Shown: positions 1 to 7,466, counted from the stretch's first letter. The stretch is 14,205 nt of DNA from Prevotella sp. (GCA_016291915.1 JAEEZP010000236.1:1-14205), one strand, 5' to 3'. Numbers and translations are program-made. Notes: generated by a model not told the origin, from the sequence alone.

Positions 1-406
1 AGGCCATTGTGTGATGATCGGTTCTCTGGTGGCAGGAACGGAAGAGAGTCCTGGTGATACGATAATCTTCAACGGCCGTAAGTTCAAGAGCTATCGTGGA
101 ATGGGTTCGTTGGAGGCTATGGAGAATGGTTCGAAAGACCGGTACTTCCAGTCAGGTACCTCTGATGTCAAGAAACTTGTTCCGGAAGGAATCGCCGGAC
201 GTGTTCCTTATAAAGGCACTTTGCAGGAGGTGATTTACCAGCTAACAGGTGGTCTTCGTTCAGGTATGGGCTATTGCGGTGCAGCGACCATCGAAGACTT
301 GCATCATGCAAAGTTTACACGTATCACCAATGCCGGTGTGCTGGAGAGCCACCCACATGATATCTCTATCACCAGCGAGGCACCTAACTACTCAAGACCT
401 GAATAA
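1..406 (+). CDS. guaB: IMP dehydrogenase, C-terminal part (5' end outside window)
   Basis: IMP dehydrogenase oxidises IMP to XMP with NAD+, the committed step of GMP synthesis in the cytosol. Only the last 134 codons are visible; the reading frame starts at base 2 and ends at a TAA at 404-406. The fragment opens with the barrel segment VMIGSLVAGTEESPG. It then shows the mobile flap with the DRYFQ motif, whose Arg-Tyr pair (fragment residues 47-48) is the catalytic dyad of the family, followed by EGIAGRVPYKG. The C-terminal GGLRSGMGYCGA and the ending with HPHDI and SEAPNYS are typical of bacterial GuaB. The catalytic Cys loop and any CBS domains lie upstream of the window. A heptamer/nonamer repeat follows the stop at once, and no terminator hairpin is seen before the next gene. 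Identification is very secure. Confidence 0.96.
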   Translation, partial: GHCVMIGSLVAGTEESPGDTIIFNGRKFKSYRGMGSLEAMENGSKDRYFQSGTSDVKKLVPEGIAGRVPYKGTLQEVIYQLTGGLRSGMGYCGAATIEDLHHAKFTRITNAGVLESHPHDISITSEAPNYSRPE

Positions 407-409
407 TAG

Positions 410-465
410 TTTAGAGCTTAGAGTTTAGAGTTTAGAGCTATTGTTACTATAGGTACTGTAGTTAC
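410..465 (+). repeat. Composite heptamer-nonamer repeat after guaB
   Basis: Four heptamers close to TTTAGAG occupy 410-437 (the second begins with C). A single C follows at 438, then three nonamers: TATTGTTAC, TATAGGTAC and TGTAGTTAC (439-465). The heptamer-C-nonamer order and junction are the same as in the arrays at 10581 and 12152. The array fills nearly the whole 80-base gap between guaB and the next gene. No coding capacity or TANNTTTG promoter is seen in this gap. Confidence 0.85.
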
Positions 466-486
466 TATCATTTAATTACTTTATCC

Positions 487-1908
487 ATGACAAGAGTCAA
501 TATCCTTTTGGGAATCCTGCTGACGACGGCAACGACACTGTTTGCTCAGAACAATGATCCGGTAATCATGACGGTTAACGGACAACCGGTTTTGCGCTCT
601 GAGTTCGTCTATTCGTATAATAAGAACAACTCCGAGGGTGTCATCGACAAGAAGACTGTCGAAGAGTATGTGGACTTGTTCATCAATTATAAGCTGAAGG
701 TGATGGCTGCCCTCGATGAACATCTGGATACATTGGTTTCCTTTAAGCAGGAATTTGCCACCTATCGTGATCAGCAGGTAAAACCTTCATTCTTTTCTGA
801 TAGCGAGATGGATGCAGAGGCCCGGAAAATCTATAATAATACCAAAGAGGATATCGGCCCTAAAGGATTGGTGAACCTCTCTCATATCCTGATCCGTACC
901 AAACAGCAAGGTTCTGCAGAGGACCTGAATAAGGCAAGACAACGGATCGACTCTGTCTATCATGCGCTGAAGAACGGGGCTGATTTCGCGGCACTGGCAA
1001 AACGTGTGTCGGAGGATCCGGGATCTGCTGCTAATGGCGGAAAACTGTCTTGGATACGTCCTAAGCAGACACTCAAGGAGTTTGAGGATGCTGCCTATGC
1101 CTTGAACAAAGGGGAGATCAGTGCCCCAGTCCTCTCTCCGGTAGGCTATCATGTTATCTTGATGCACGATCGTAAGCAGTTGGAGCCATATGAGGAGCTC
1201 AAAGAGAGCATCTATCGGTTTATTGAAAACCGCGGATTGAAAGAGCAACTCATCGACAAGGCTGTCAACGAGGCTGCATCACAGGCAAAGGTGTCAACGG
1301 CAGAACTCTTGGAGAAACGTGCTGCAGAACTGTCTGCTACTGATCCTGAAATGAAGAATCTGATACGTGAGTATCACGACGGACTGTTGTTATATGAGAT
1401 CAGTAACCGCATGGTATGGGAGAAGGCTGCTTCTGATGAGGCTGGTTTGGCCAGATTCTTCCAGGCAAATCGTAAGAAATACAACTGGGAACAACCCCGT
1501 TATAAGGGTATCGCATATAATACCAAGGATAAGAAAGATATCAAGGCCGTGAAGAAATCCCTGAAGGGACTGCCTTTCGATAGTTGGGCAGAGAAGTTGC
1601 GTACAACCTTTAACGGTGATTCTGTTATCCGCATTCGTGTGGTCAAAGGTATCTTCAAGGAAGGTGACAATAAACTGATCGATAACAAAGTATTTAAAAA
1701 GAAAAGTGTAGTAGTGCCACCGGTGAAGGATTATCCTTACGAAGCTGTGTATGGCAAACTGCTCAAGAAAGGTCCTGAAACCTATGATGATGTGCGTGGG
1801 CAGGTTGTAGCTGATTATCAGGATCAGATGGAAAAAGAGTGGGTAGCCTCATTGCGTCGCCGTTATCCTGTGGTAGTCAACCAAGAAGTTGTGAAAACAG
1901 TAAAATAA
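487..1908 (+). CDS. Periplasmic parvulin-type peptidylprolyl isomerase (SurA/PpiC-like)
   Basis: This is a predicted periplasmic cis-trans prolyl isomerase and chaperone of 473 residues, probably helping outer-membrane proteins fold. Residues 1-20 are a signal peptide with a hydrophobic core (ILLGILLTTATTLFA) and a likely cut before QNND. An N-terminal helical chaperone segment follows. A recognisable parvulin (PF00639-type) domain spans about residues 127-232, with SHILI near its start, the SEDPGSAANGGKLSW core and GYHVILMHDR at its end. Residues about 300-420 look like a degenerate second module (FFQANRKKY begins it) without clear parvulin motifs. The C-terminus (YDDVRGQVVADYQ to KEWVASLRRRYPV) is the closing helix of the SurA/PpiD class. 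The gene stops 8 bases before the next PPIase start, so the two are almost certainly co-transcribed. Start at ATG 487 is chosen because the signal peptide begins there. The family is secure; the exact orthologue name is not. Confidence 0.92.
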   Translation: MTRVNILLGILLTTATTLFAQNNDPVIMTVNGQPVLRSEFVYSYNKNNSEGVIDKKTVEEYVDLFINYKLKVMAALDEHLDTLVSFKQEFATYRDQQVKPSFFSDSEMDAEARKIYNNTKEDIGPKGLVNLSHILIRTKQQGSAEDLNKARQRIDSVYHALKNGADFAALAKRVSEDPGSAANGGKLSWIRPKQTLKEFEDAAYALNKGEISAPVLSPVGYHVILMHDRKQLEPYEELKESIYRFIENRGLKEQLIDKAVNEAASQAKVSTAELLEKRAAELSATDPEMKNLIREYHDGLLLYEISNRMVWEKAASDEAGLARFFQANRKKYNWEQPRYKGIAYNTKDKKDIKAVKKSLKGLPFDSWAEKLRTTFNGDSVIRIRVVKGIFKEGDNKLIDNKVFKKKSVVVPPVKDYPYEAVYGKLLKKGPETYDDVRGQVVADYQDQMEKEWVASLRRRYPVVVNQEVVKTVK

Positions 1909-1916
1909 ATAAAGAT

Positions 1917-3368
1917 ATGAAACGTAGAAGTCTTTTCCTGACGATATTTGCTGCTGTGGTTATCCTGACCATCAGCATGAATGTCTATGGAACAAAAAAT
2001 ATAAACATCGGAAAGCTAAGGACTGCATCCTCAGCGGATAAAGATACGGCTAAAGCTGTACCGGCACCTATCCATGAGGCCAGTATCATTGATGAGGTGA
2101 TATGGGTGGTTGGTGATGAGCCGATACTGAAGTCGGATGTAGAACAGATGCGTCTCCAGGGGGAAGCAGAGAATATCAAATGGTCAGGTGACCCCGACTG
2201 TTCGATCCCTGAGCAGATAGCTGTACAGAAACTGTTTCTGCATCAGGCAGCTATCGACAGTATCGAGGTGACCGAGAGTGAGATATCTACAGCGGTTGAT
2301 CAGCAGATCAACTATTGGATACAGTTGATTGGCAGCCGTGAGAAACTGGAGGAGTACCGTAAGCAGTCACTGACACAGATGCGTCAGGAGATGCATGATG
2401 ACTTCCGTGACCGACAGTTGACGGAGAAAATGAAGGATAAACTCGTGGAGGACATTTCCGTGACACCTGCTGACGTAAGAAACTATTTCAAGAATCTTCC
2501 CGAAGATAGTATTCCTTTTGTACCTACAGAGGTGGAGGTATCTATTATCACACAGACACCGAAGGTATCTCCAGAAGAGATCAACCGTGTAAAAGATCAG
2601 CTTCGTGACTATACCGAACGAGTGACGAAGGGAGATATTACCTTTGCGACACTGGCTCGTCTGTACTCGGAAGATCCCGGCACAAGCCGACAGGGTGGAG
2701 AACTGGATTATACCGGACGTGGAATGTTAGACCCTGCCTTTGCTAATGTGGCTTTCAATCTGACCGATCCGAAGAAGATCTCAAAGATTGTTGAGACAGA
2801 GTTCGGTTTCCACATCATCCAGTTGATCGACAAACGGGGTGATAAGATCAAATGTCGTCATATCCTTCTGAAACCAAATGTTACCGATGAGGCTATCGAA
2901 CAGGCTCAGGCTCGCTTGGATTCCATTGGTGACGATATCCGCGCAAAGAAATTCTCTTTTGAAGAGGCTACGATGTATGTTTCTGATGACAAGGATACCC
3001 GTAATAATCATGGTGTGATGGCTAACACCGCAGAAGGAACACGTACTTCGAAGTTCCGTATGCAGGATCTCCCCACTGAGGTGGCACGTGCAATAGAGGG
3101 GTTGGAGGTTGACAGTATCTCTAAAGCTTTCAAGATGATCAACAGCAAGGGAAAGACGGTATGTGCTATCGTTAAACTCAACAGTCGTACGCCCGGTCAT
3201 CGTGCAACCATCACGGAAGATTTCCAGGTGTTGAAGAACGTCGTGTTGAGTAAACGTAAGGAAGAATTCCTCAAAGACTGGGTGAAAAAGAAATTAAAGG
3301 ATATCTATGTTCGGATGAACGATCGTTATAAGGATTGTCAGTTCGAATATCAGGGATGGGTGAAATGA
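1917..3368 (+). CDS. surA: SurA-type periplasmic chaperone / peptidylprolyl isomerase
   Basis: This is a predicted periplasmic chaperone-isomerase for outer-membrane proteins, 483 residues from ATG 1917. An upstream in-frame ATG at 1839 would overlap the previous gene by 70 bases and hide the signal peptide. ATG 1917 gives an immediate signal peptide (MKRRSLFLTIFAAVVILTIS), so it is preferred. A SurA N-terminal chaperone domain covers about residues 55-200 (IIDEVIWVVGDEPILKSDVE is the usual opening). A first parvulin domain lies at about 205-300 (LARLYSEDPGTSRQGGEL, then EFGFHIIQLID). A second one lies at about 308-405 (CRHILL at its start), less canonical in its later half. A Lys-rich C-terminal helix closes the protein. 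The stop overlaps the next start as ATGA (3365-3368), suggesting translational coupling to the OstA-like gene, which fits a shared outer-membrane biogenesis role. The name surA is by architecture. Confidence 0.93.
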   Translation: MKRRSLFLTIFAAVVILTISMNVYGTKNINIGKLRTASSADKDTAKAVPAPIHEASIIDEVIWVVGDEPILKSDVEQMRLQGEAENIKWSGDPDCSIPEQIAVQKLFLHQAAIDSIEVTESEISTAVDQQINYWIQLIGSREKLEEYRKQSLTQMRQEMHDDFRDRQLTEKMKDKLVEDISVTPADVRNYFKNLPEDSIPFVPTEVEVSIITQTPKVSPEEINRVKDQLRDYTERVTKGDITFATLARLYSEDPGTSRQGGELDYTGRGMLDPAFANVAFNLTDPKKISKIVETEFGFHIIQLIDKRGDKIKCRHILLKPNVTDEAIEQAQARLDSIGDDIRAKKFSFEEATMYVSDDKDTRNNHGVMANTAEGTRTSKFRMQDLPTEVARAIEGLEVDSISKAFKMINSKGKTVCAIVKLNSRTPGHRATITEDFQVLKNVVLSKRKEEFLKDWVKKKLKDIYVRMNDRYKDCQFEYQGWVK

Positions 3369-5107
3369 TAGGAAGAAAGAAGATAAACCGTTGTTTCGGC
3401 GGGCATAGGATCATACTGTTGTTGATTCTATGCCTGTTTGGGATTTGTCTGGCAGAGTCGCATCAGGCCCCAAGAAAAAGAAGGGGCAACCGACAGAAGG
3501 TGGATGAAAGGGTTTATCTCGTGCATGCTGACAAACTGAGCTACGACCGTTATGGCATCCGCCCTGACGCACAGATACTCAACGGTAAGGTGCAGTTCCG
3601 CCATAAGGGAGCTACGCTGACGTGTGACAGTGCTTTTTTCTTTGAGGCAAACAATTCTTTTCAGGCTTTCGGACATGTACGCATGCGACAGGGAGACACC
3701 CTGACGCTGACCAGTGACTATGCTTACTACGACGGTAACGATCAGATGGCGATGGCACGGCGTAATGTGGTGCTTACTCACCGGAAGACGAAGTTGTACA
3801 CCGACAGTCTCGATTTCGACCGACTGTATAACCTCGGCTATTTCTTCGAGGGAGGAAAGATGGTGGATAAACAGAATGTGCTGACATCCGATTGGGGTGA
3901 GTATCACACGGAGTCGCACGAGGCAATCTTTAATTATAATGTTCACCTGAAGAATCCTAAATTCCTCTTGGTGACAGATACCTTGCATTACAATACCCAT
4001 ACTGCACTCGCACATATCGTGGGTCCTTCGGAGATAACTTCCGGAGAGAGTGTCATCCATACCGCTCAGGGGTACTACGATACGAATACCGAACAGGCAC
4101 AACTGTACGGACGCAGTACATTGGTGAACAAGGAGAAGGAACTGACCGGTGACAGTCTGTATCATGATGAGAAGACAGGCATCAGCGAAGGTTTCGGAAA
4201 TGTTGTCTATAAAGATACTGAGAACAAGAACCAACTGTTCTGTGACCGTTTCTGGTATGATGAGAAAGTGGGGACTGCCTATGCCACCATCCGTGCCATG
4301 CTGGTTGACTACTCCCAGAAAGACACGTTGTATATGCATGCAGACTCTCTGAAGATGTTCACACATAACATCGAGACCGACTCTGTATGGCGGGAGATCC
4401 ATTGCTTTGATAAGGTTCGTACTTATCGTGTTGATTTGCAGGCTGTTTGCGACTCTCTGGTTTACAATACGAAAGACTCTTGTATGACAATGTACAAGGA
4501 TCCTATTGCATGGAACGAAGGAAGGCAGTTGCTGGGTGAGGTGATCGAGGTCTTTATGAAAGACTCTACCATTGACAAGGCACATGTACAGGGACAGGCC
4601 ATGTCGATAGAGATGGCTGATAGTGTGGAGCATTATAACCAGGTGTCCTCGAAAGATATGTATGCATACTTCGAAAAGGGAGAGATATACCGTAGCGATG
4701 CCGTGGGTAATGTGCAGTCAGTCTTCTATCCCATCGATGATAAGGATAGTACTTTCATGGGAATGAACTACATCGAGACCAATGAGATGAAGATGTACCT
4801 GAAAGAACGTAAGATGCAGAAAATATGGACAACGAAGGCAGATGCTACCTTCTATCCGATGACACAGATTCCTCCCGATAAACTGAAACTCCACAACTTC
4901 GCTTGGTTCGACTATATACGGCCCTTGAATAAGGAGGATATCTTTAATTGGCGAGGAAAGGCGTCGGGCCAGGAACTGAAGGTGGTGGCGCGCCATACGG
5001 CACCTTTGCAGACATTGTCAAAGAAACCGGCAGAAGATAACGCATTAAAAGAGAATGACGATGTTCAACCTGTTCAAAGTGAGAAAGCCGAGACGCTTTC
5101 ACCATGA
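3365..5107 (+). CDS. OstA-like protein (LPS-transport LptA/LptD-N type)
   Basis: This is a predicted exported protein of 580 residues built from OstA/LptA-like beta-jellyroll repeats, the fold that carries lipopolysaccharide across the periplasm. The start at 3365 is chosen because it overlaps the surA stop as ATGA and is followed by a basic N-terminus and a hydrophobic segment (about residues 15-31, HRIILLLILCLFGICLA). Longer in-frame starts at 3335 and 3356 lie inside surA. From about residue 45 the protein shows repeating OstA strands: HADKLSYD, LNGKVQFRHKGATLTCDSA, FGHVRMRQGDTLTLTSD, then several later LTGDSLYHD- and MHADSL-type repeats. No C-terminal LptD beta-barrel is present, so this is the large Bacteroidetes OstA form rather than LptD itself. 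The last 30 residues are charged and low in complexity. The 3' end overlaps the following small gene by about 47 bases. Function in LPS export is inferred from the family. Confidence 0.88.
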   Translation: MIGRKKINRCFGGHRIILLLILCLFGICLAESHQAPRKRRGNRQKVDERVYLVHADKLSYDRYGIRPDAQILNGKVQFRHKGATLTCDSAFFFEANNSFQAFGHVRMRQGDTLTLTSDYAYYDGNDQMAMARRNVVLTHRKTKLYTDSLDFDRLYNLGYFFEGGKMVDKQNVLTSDWGEYHTESHEAIFNYNVHLKNPKFLLVTDTLHYNTHTALAHIVGPSEITSGESVIHTAQGYYDTNTEQAQLYGRSTLVNKEKELTGDSLYHDEKTGISEGFGNVVYKDTENKNQLFCDRFWYDEKVGTAYATIRAMLVDYSQKDTLYMHADSLKMFTHNIETDSVWREIHCFDKVRTYRVDLQAVCDSLVYNTKDSCMTMYKDPIAWNEGRQLLGEVIEVFMKDSTIDKAHVQGQAMSIEMADSVEHYNQVSSKDMYAYFEKGEIYRSDAVGNVQSVFYPIDDKDSTFMGMNYIETNEMKMYLKERKMQKIWTTKADATFYPMTQIPPDKLKLHNFAWFDYIRPLNKEDIFNWRGKASGQELKVVARHTAPLQTLSKKPAEDNALKENDDVQPVQSEKAETLSP

Positions 5108-5219
5108 TTACCTCTATGTCGATGAGCGGAAAGAACGGCTCAAGGAGATAGAGGAACGGGCTCGGCGTGAACTGGGTCTGCCGTTGAGGGATAACAATGA
5201 GAAGGAGGAATTACCATGA
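5061..5219 (+). CDS. Small basic/charged protein of unknown function between ostA-like gene and mutL
   Basis: This short open frame of 52 codons (54 from an in-frame ATG at 5055) overlaps the end of the OstA-like gene by 47 bases and ends in an ATGA overlap with the mutL start (TGA 5217-5219). The product begins MFNLFKVRKPRRFHHDYLYV. It continues with a highly charged, probably helical segment (DERKERLKEIEERARRELGL) and ends in NNEKEELP. I do not recognise a function. From memory, small proteins with a KPRxF...YxDERKE...RAKRELG pattern are conserved and usually unnamed in Bacteroidetes, some with an added membrane segment; here no membrane segment or signal peptide is visible. The position between two start/stop overlaps, and the sense of the peptide in this frame, argue that it is a real gene coupled to both neighbours. 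Confidence 0.72.
   Translation: MFNLFKVRKPRRFHHDYLYVDERKERLKEIEERARRELGLPLRDNNEKEELP
5202..5208 (+). promoter_or_regulatory. Strong Shine-Dalgarno sequence for mutL
   Basis: AAGGAGG lies 7 bases before the mutL ATG at 5216, inside the last codons of the small upstream gene. This is a near-perfect match to the 16S anti-Shine-Dalgarno, which is uncommon in Bacteroidetes, whose genes mostly lack one. It supports ATG 5216 as the mutL start. The same bases encode Glu-Lys-Glu-Glu, so the match could be partly coincidence. Confidence 0.6.
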
Positions 5220-7024
5220 GTGATATTATACAACTTTTACCAGATTCCGTTGCCAACCAGATAGCTGCTGGTGAGGTGATACAGCGACCGGCTTCTGTCG
5301 TGAAGGAAATGGTAGAGAATGCCGTTGATGCAGGTGCTACGACGATCCAGGTGATTATCGTAGATGCCGGACGAACCAGTATCGAGGTGATCGATGATGG
5401 TTCGGGCATGTCGGATACTGATGCCCGTATGGCATTCGAGCGGCATGCTACCTCTAAAATACGACAGGCGGAAGATTTGTTCGACCTCCATACGATGGGC
5501 TTTCGCGGAGAGGCACTCCCCAGTATTGCTGCGGTGGCACAGGTTCGGTTGAAGACGCGCATAGCTTCCGAAGAGGTAGGGTCAGAACTGACCATCGCTG
5601 GTAGTAAGGTGATCAGTCAGCAACCTGTGGCTTGTCCGGTGGGCTCTCATTTCTATGTGGAGAACCTGTTTTATAATGTTCCGGCACGTAGGAAATTCCT
5701 GAAGTCGAATGCTACCGAATTGAATAATATCCTCTCTACGTTTGAAAAGATCGTACTGGTGAATCCACAGATAAACTTTACCTTGCACAGCAATGGGGTA
5801 GAGGTGTTCAACCTGCGGGCATCGTCTCTGCGACAACGCATCGTCAACGTTTTTGGAAAACGGCTCAATCAGGACTTGCTTCCCGTAGAGGTGGAGACGA
5901 CCGTATGTAAGATCTGTGGCTTTATCGGTAAACCGGAGGCAGCGAAGAAAAAAGGTGCTCAGCAGTTTTTCTTCGTCAACGGACGTTATATGCGCCACCC
6001 GTATTTCCATAAGGCGGTGAGCGGTGCTTACGAACGACTGTTGCCCAATGGTGAACAGATACCTTATTTTATCTATTTTGATGTACCGGCAGGAGATATC
6101 GATGTGAATATCCACCCTACCAAGACGGAGATCAAGTTCGAGAATGAACAGACGATATGGCAGATTCTCTCCGCAGCCATCAAGGAAGCGCTAGGGAAAT
6201 TCCATGATATACCGGCCATCATGTTTGATACGGAAGGAAAACCTGATATTCCAGTGTTCGATCCTTCTAAACGTACTGCACCGGCTCCACGACTGCAATA
6301 TGACCCGCAGTATAATCCTTTCCAGCAGTCGTCCACACCCAGAAAAGAACAGGTGCCGAAAGATTGGCAACAACTATATGAGGGCCTGACTCCTGAAAAG
6401 AAACCGGTTGTTGGAGAACTCTTCTCATCCGATGAGACACCGTCTCCGACATTGGCCGACGAGAAATCGCCCATCCACTATCAATATAAAGGCAGGTATG
6501 TGATGACAGCCGTGAAATCCGGACTGATGATCATCGATCAGTATCGTGCGCATGTACGTATATTATATGAGGAGTATATGCAACAGATGCGTGAAAAGAC
6601 GGCTACTGTCCAGAAGGTGCTGTTCCCGGAGTGGGTCCAACTGTCGTCTTCACAGGAGGTAACGCTTGAGCAGATCATGGCGGGAATGGAGCGTATCGGC
6701 TTTGAACTGACCAACCTCGGTAATGGAAGTTATGCGGTGGCAGGTGTGCCGGCAGGATTGGATGGACTACAACCGACGGCTTTGTTACAACAGATGATAG
6801 CCTTCGCACAGGAGTCGGTAATGATGTCCGATGAGGATATCTACCACACCCTGGCACTGTCACTGGCACGACATGCGGCCATCCCCCGCGGACAGGTACT
6901 CAGCAACCAGGAAATGGAGGATCTCGTCAATGCCCTCTTCGCCTGCTCAAATGTTAATTATACCCCCGATGGCAAGAAGATCCTAGGCATCCTCCCCCAA
7001 TCGGAAATAGAAAGTCTCGTCTAA
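5216..7024 (+). CDS. mutL: DNA mismatch repair protein MutL (endonuclease motifs degenerate)
   Basis: MutL links MutS mismatch recognition to downstream repair nucleases and helicase. The product is 602 residues, usual for the family. The N-terminal GHKL ATPase is intact: ANQIAAGEV, KEMVENAVDAGA with the catalytic Glu at about residue 34, DDGSG at 60-64, ARMAFERHATSKI, and GFRGEAL at 95-101. A transducer domain with NVPARRKFLKS, FFFVNGRYM and NIHPTKTEI follows, then a variable linker at about 340-415. The C-terminal dimerisation domain runs to the end. Its usual endonuclease motif DQHA(X)2E(X)4E reads DQYRAHVRILYE (from residue 441), so the metal-binding His and first Glu are absent. The usual ACxxAI reads ARHAAI (551-556) and CPHGRP reads TPDGKK (583-588). 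The protein is therefore probably not a nuclease, as in E. coli MutL. It is the last gene of the cluster. Confidence 0.96.
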   Translation: MSDIIQLLPDSVANQIAAGEVIQRPASVVKEMVENAVDAGATTIQVIIVDAGRTSIEVIDDGSGMSDTDARMAFERHATSKIRQAEDLFDLHTMGFRGEALPSIAAVAQVRLKTRIASEEVGSELTIAGSKVISQQPVACPVGSHFYVENLFYNVPARRKFLKSNATELNNILSTFEKIVLVNPQINFTLHSNGVEVFNLRASSLRQRIVNVFGKRLNQDLLPVEVETTVCKICGFIGKPEAAKKKGAQQFFFVNGRYMRHPYFHKAVSGAYERLLPNGEQIPYFIYFDVPAGDIDVNIHPTKTEIKFENEQTIWQILSAAIKEALGKFHDIPAIMFDTEGKPDIPVFDPSKRTAPAPRLQYDPQYNPFQQSSTPRKEQVPKDWQQLYEGLTPEKKPVVGELFSSDETPSPTLADEKSPIHYQYKGRYVMTAVKSGLMIIDQYRAHVRILYEEYMQQMREKTATVQKVLFPEWVQLSSSQEVTLEQIMAGMERIGFELTNLGNGSYAVAGVPAGLDGLQPTALLQQMIAFAQESVMMSDEDIYHTLALSLARHAAIPRGQVLSNQEMEDLVNALFACSNVNYTPDGKKILGILPQSEIESLV

Positions 7025-7028
7025 CTCC

Positions 7029-7073
7029 TATTGTATCTATAGCTACTATTGTATCTATAGCTACTATTCTATC
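7029..7073 (+). repeat. Nonamer array after mutL (5 units)
   Basis: Five 9-base units follow the mutL stop: TATTGTATC, TATAGCTAC, the same pair again, then TATTCTATC. The first four therefore form an exact 18-bp tandem duplication. They match the nonamer family found after guaB, purB, the pseudouridine synthase gene and asnS, but no heptamer module precedes them here. Confidence 0.85.
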
Positions 7074-7074
7074 T

Positions 7075-7094
7075 CCCCCCAATTCCCCCTTTTT
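7075..7094 (+). other. C-tract pair and T-run after the mutL nonamers
   Basis: Six C, AATT, five C and five T follow the nonamer array directly. A similar pair of C tracts follows the nonamers downstream of asnS (12220-12241). There is no hairpin, so it is not an intrinsic terminator. A C-rich, G-poor transcript could suit Rho loading, but that is inference. Confidence 0.4.
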
Positions 7095-7124
7095 GAAGAA
7101 AAATCAAAAAAAGTTTCAAAAAAG

Positions 7125-7156
7125 TTTGGTGGATTGAAAAAAAAGCCATACCTTTG
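7125..7156 (+). promoter_or_regulatory. Bacteroidetes-type promoter for tRNA-Val
   Basis: A -33 element TTTG (7125-7128) is followed after exactly 20 bases by a -7 element TACCTTTG (7149-7156), matching the Bacteroidetes consensus TTTG-N19/20-TANNTTTG. Transcription would start near 7162-7164, about 11 bases before the tRNA. A run of A-rich sequence lies upstream (7095-7124) and could act as an UP-like element. Confidence 0.8.
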
Positions 7157-7174
7157 CATCGCTTTTCAAAACAA

Positions 7175-7249
7175 GGGCGTTTAGCTCAGCTGGTTTAGAG
7201 CATCTGCCTTACAAGCAGAGGGTCGGCGGTTCGAATCCGTCAACGCCCA
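7175..7249 (+). tRNA. tRNA-Val (anticodon TAC)
   Basis: The acceptor stem pairs GGGCGTT (7175-7181) with AACGCCC (7242-7248), with discriminator A at 7249. The D arm uses GCTC/GAGC with an AGCTGGTTTA loop. The anticodon stem pairs TCTGC with GCAGA around the 7-base loop CTTACAA, giving anticodon TAC (Val, codons GTA/GTG). The T arm carries GGTTCGAATCC. The 3' CCA is not encoded. The gene is monocistronic, lying between its own promoter and terminator. Confidence 0.96.
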
Positions 7250-7253
7250 CAAC

Positions 7254-7284
7254 AAAAGAGGATGTCCGAAGACATCCTCTTTTT
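7254..7284 (+). terminator. Intrinsic terminator of tRNA-Val
   Basis: A perfect 13-bp stem joins AAAAGAGGATGTC (7254-7266) to GACATCCTCTTTT (7271-7283) around the loop CGAA, ending in a T tract. It starts 5 bases after the mature tRNA end. The A tract on the left makes it nearly symmetrical, so it may also stop transcription from the opposite strand. Confidence 0.9.
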
Positions 7285-7326
7285 GTTAGGTAAATAACCA
7301 TTAGTTGCAATAGCGAGAGGGGTGAA

Positions 7327-7466
7327 GTTGCGATAGCGGAGAGTCAGGTAACAGATATGATGATGAAAAACGGTGACGAAGTCAGTGCGAGGACCTGTTT
7401 GAGCGAAGCGAGTCCCGCAGCACAGTTTTTCAGAATCGTAATCTGTTCTGACTCGAAGCGTGCAAC
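7327..7466. repeat. Long imperfect inverted repeat / potential structured RNA
   Basis: The left arm (7327-7371) and right arm (7425-7466) pair over about 40 positions with small gaps. The shared blocks, in left-arm sense, are GTTGC, GAGTCAG, AACAGAT and TGAAAAAC. The central part pairs again: GTGC..GGAC (7385-7394) with GTCC..GCAC (7412-7423), leaving a loop containing GAGCGAAGCGAG. The whole forms one extended hairpin of about 140 bases. It could be a dispersed non-coding repeat of the REP/MITE sort, a structured RNA, or the remains of an integration site; the sequence alone does not decide. Confidence 0.6.

Noticed and set aside
407..486. Promoter for the first PPIase gene (TACTTTAT near 477)
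   Set aside because: It lacks the final G of TANNTTTG and has no TTTG at the right spacing; read-through from guaB is as likely.
1839..1916. Upstream in-frame start for surA
   Set aside because: It would add 26 residues overlapping the previous gene and bury the signal peptide; ATG 1917 is better.
3428..4633. Open frame of 401 codons on the minus strand
   Set aside because: It lies wholly antisense to the OstA-like gene, which has a signal peptide, family repeats and start/stop coupling. The minus-strand product is not recognisable.
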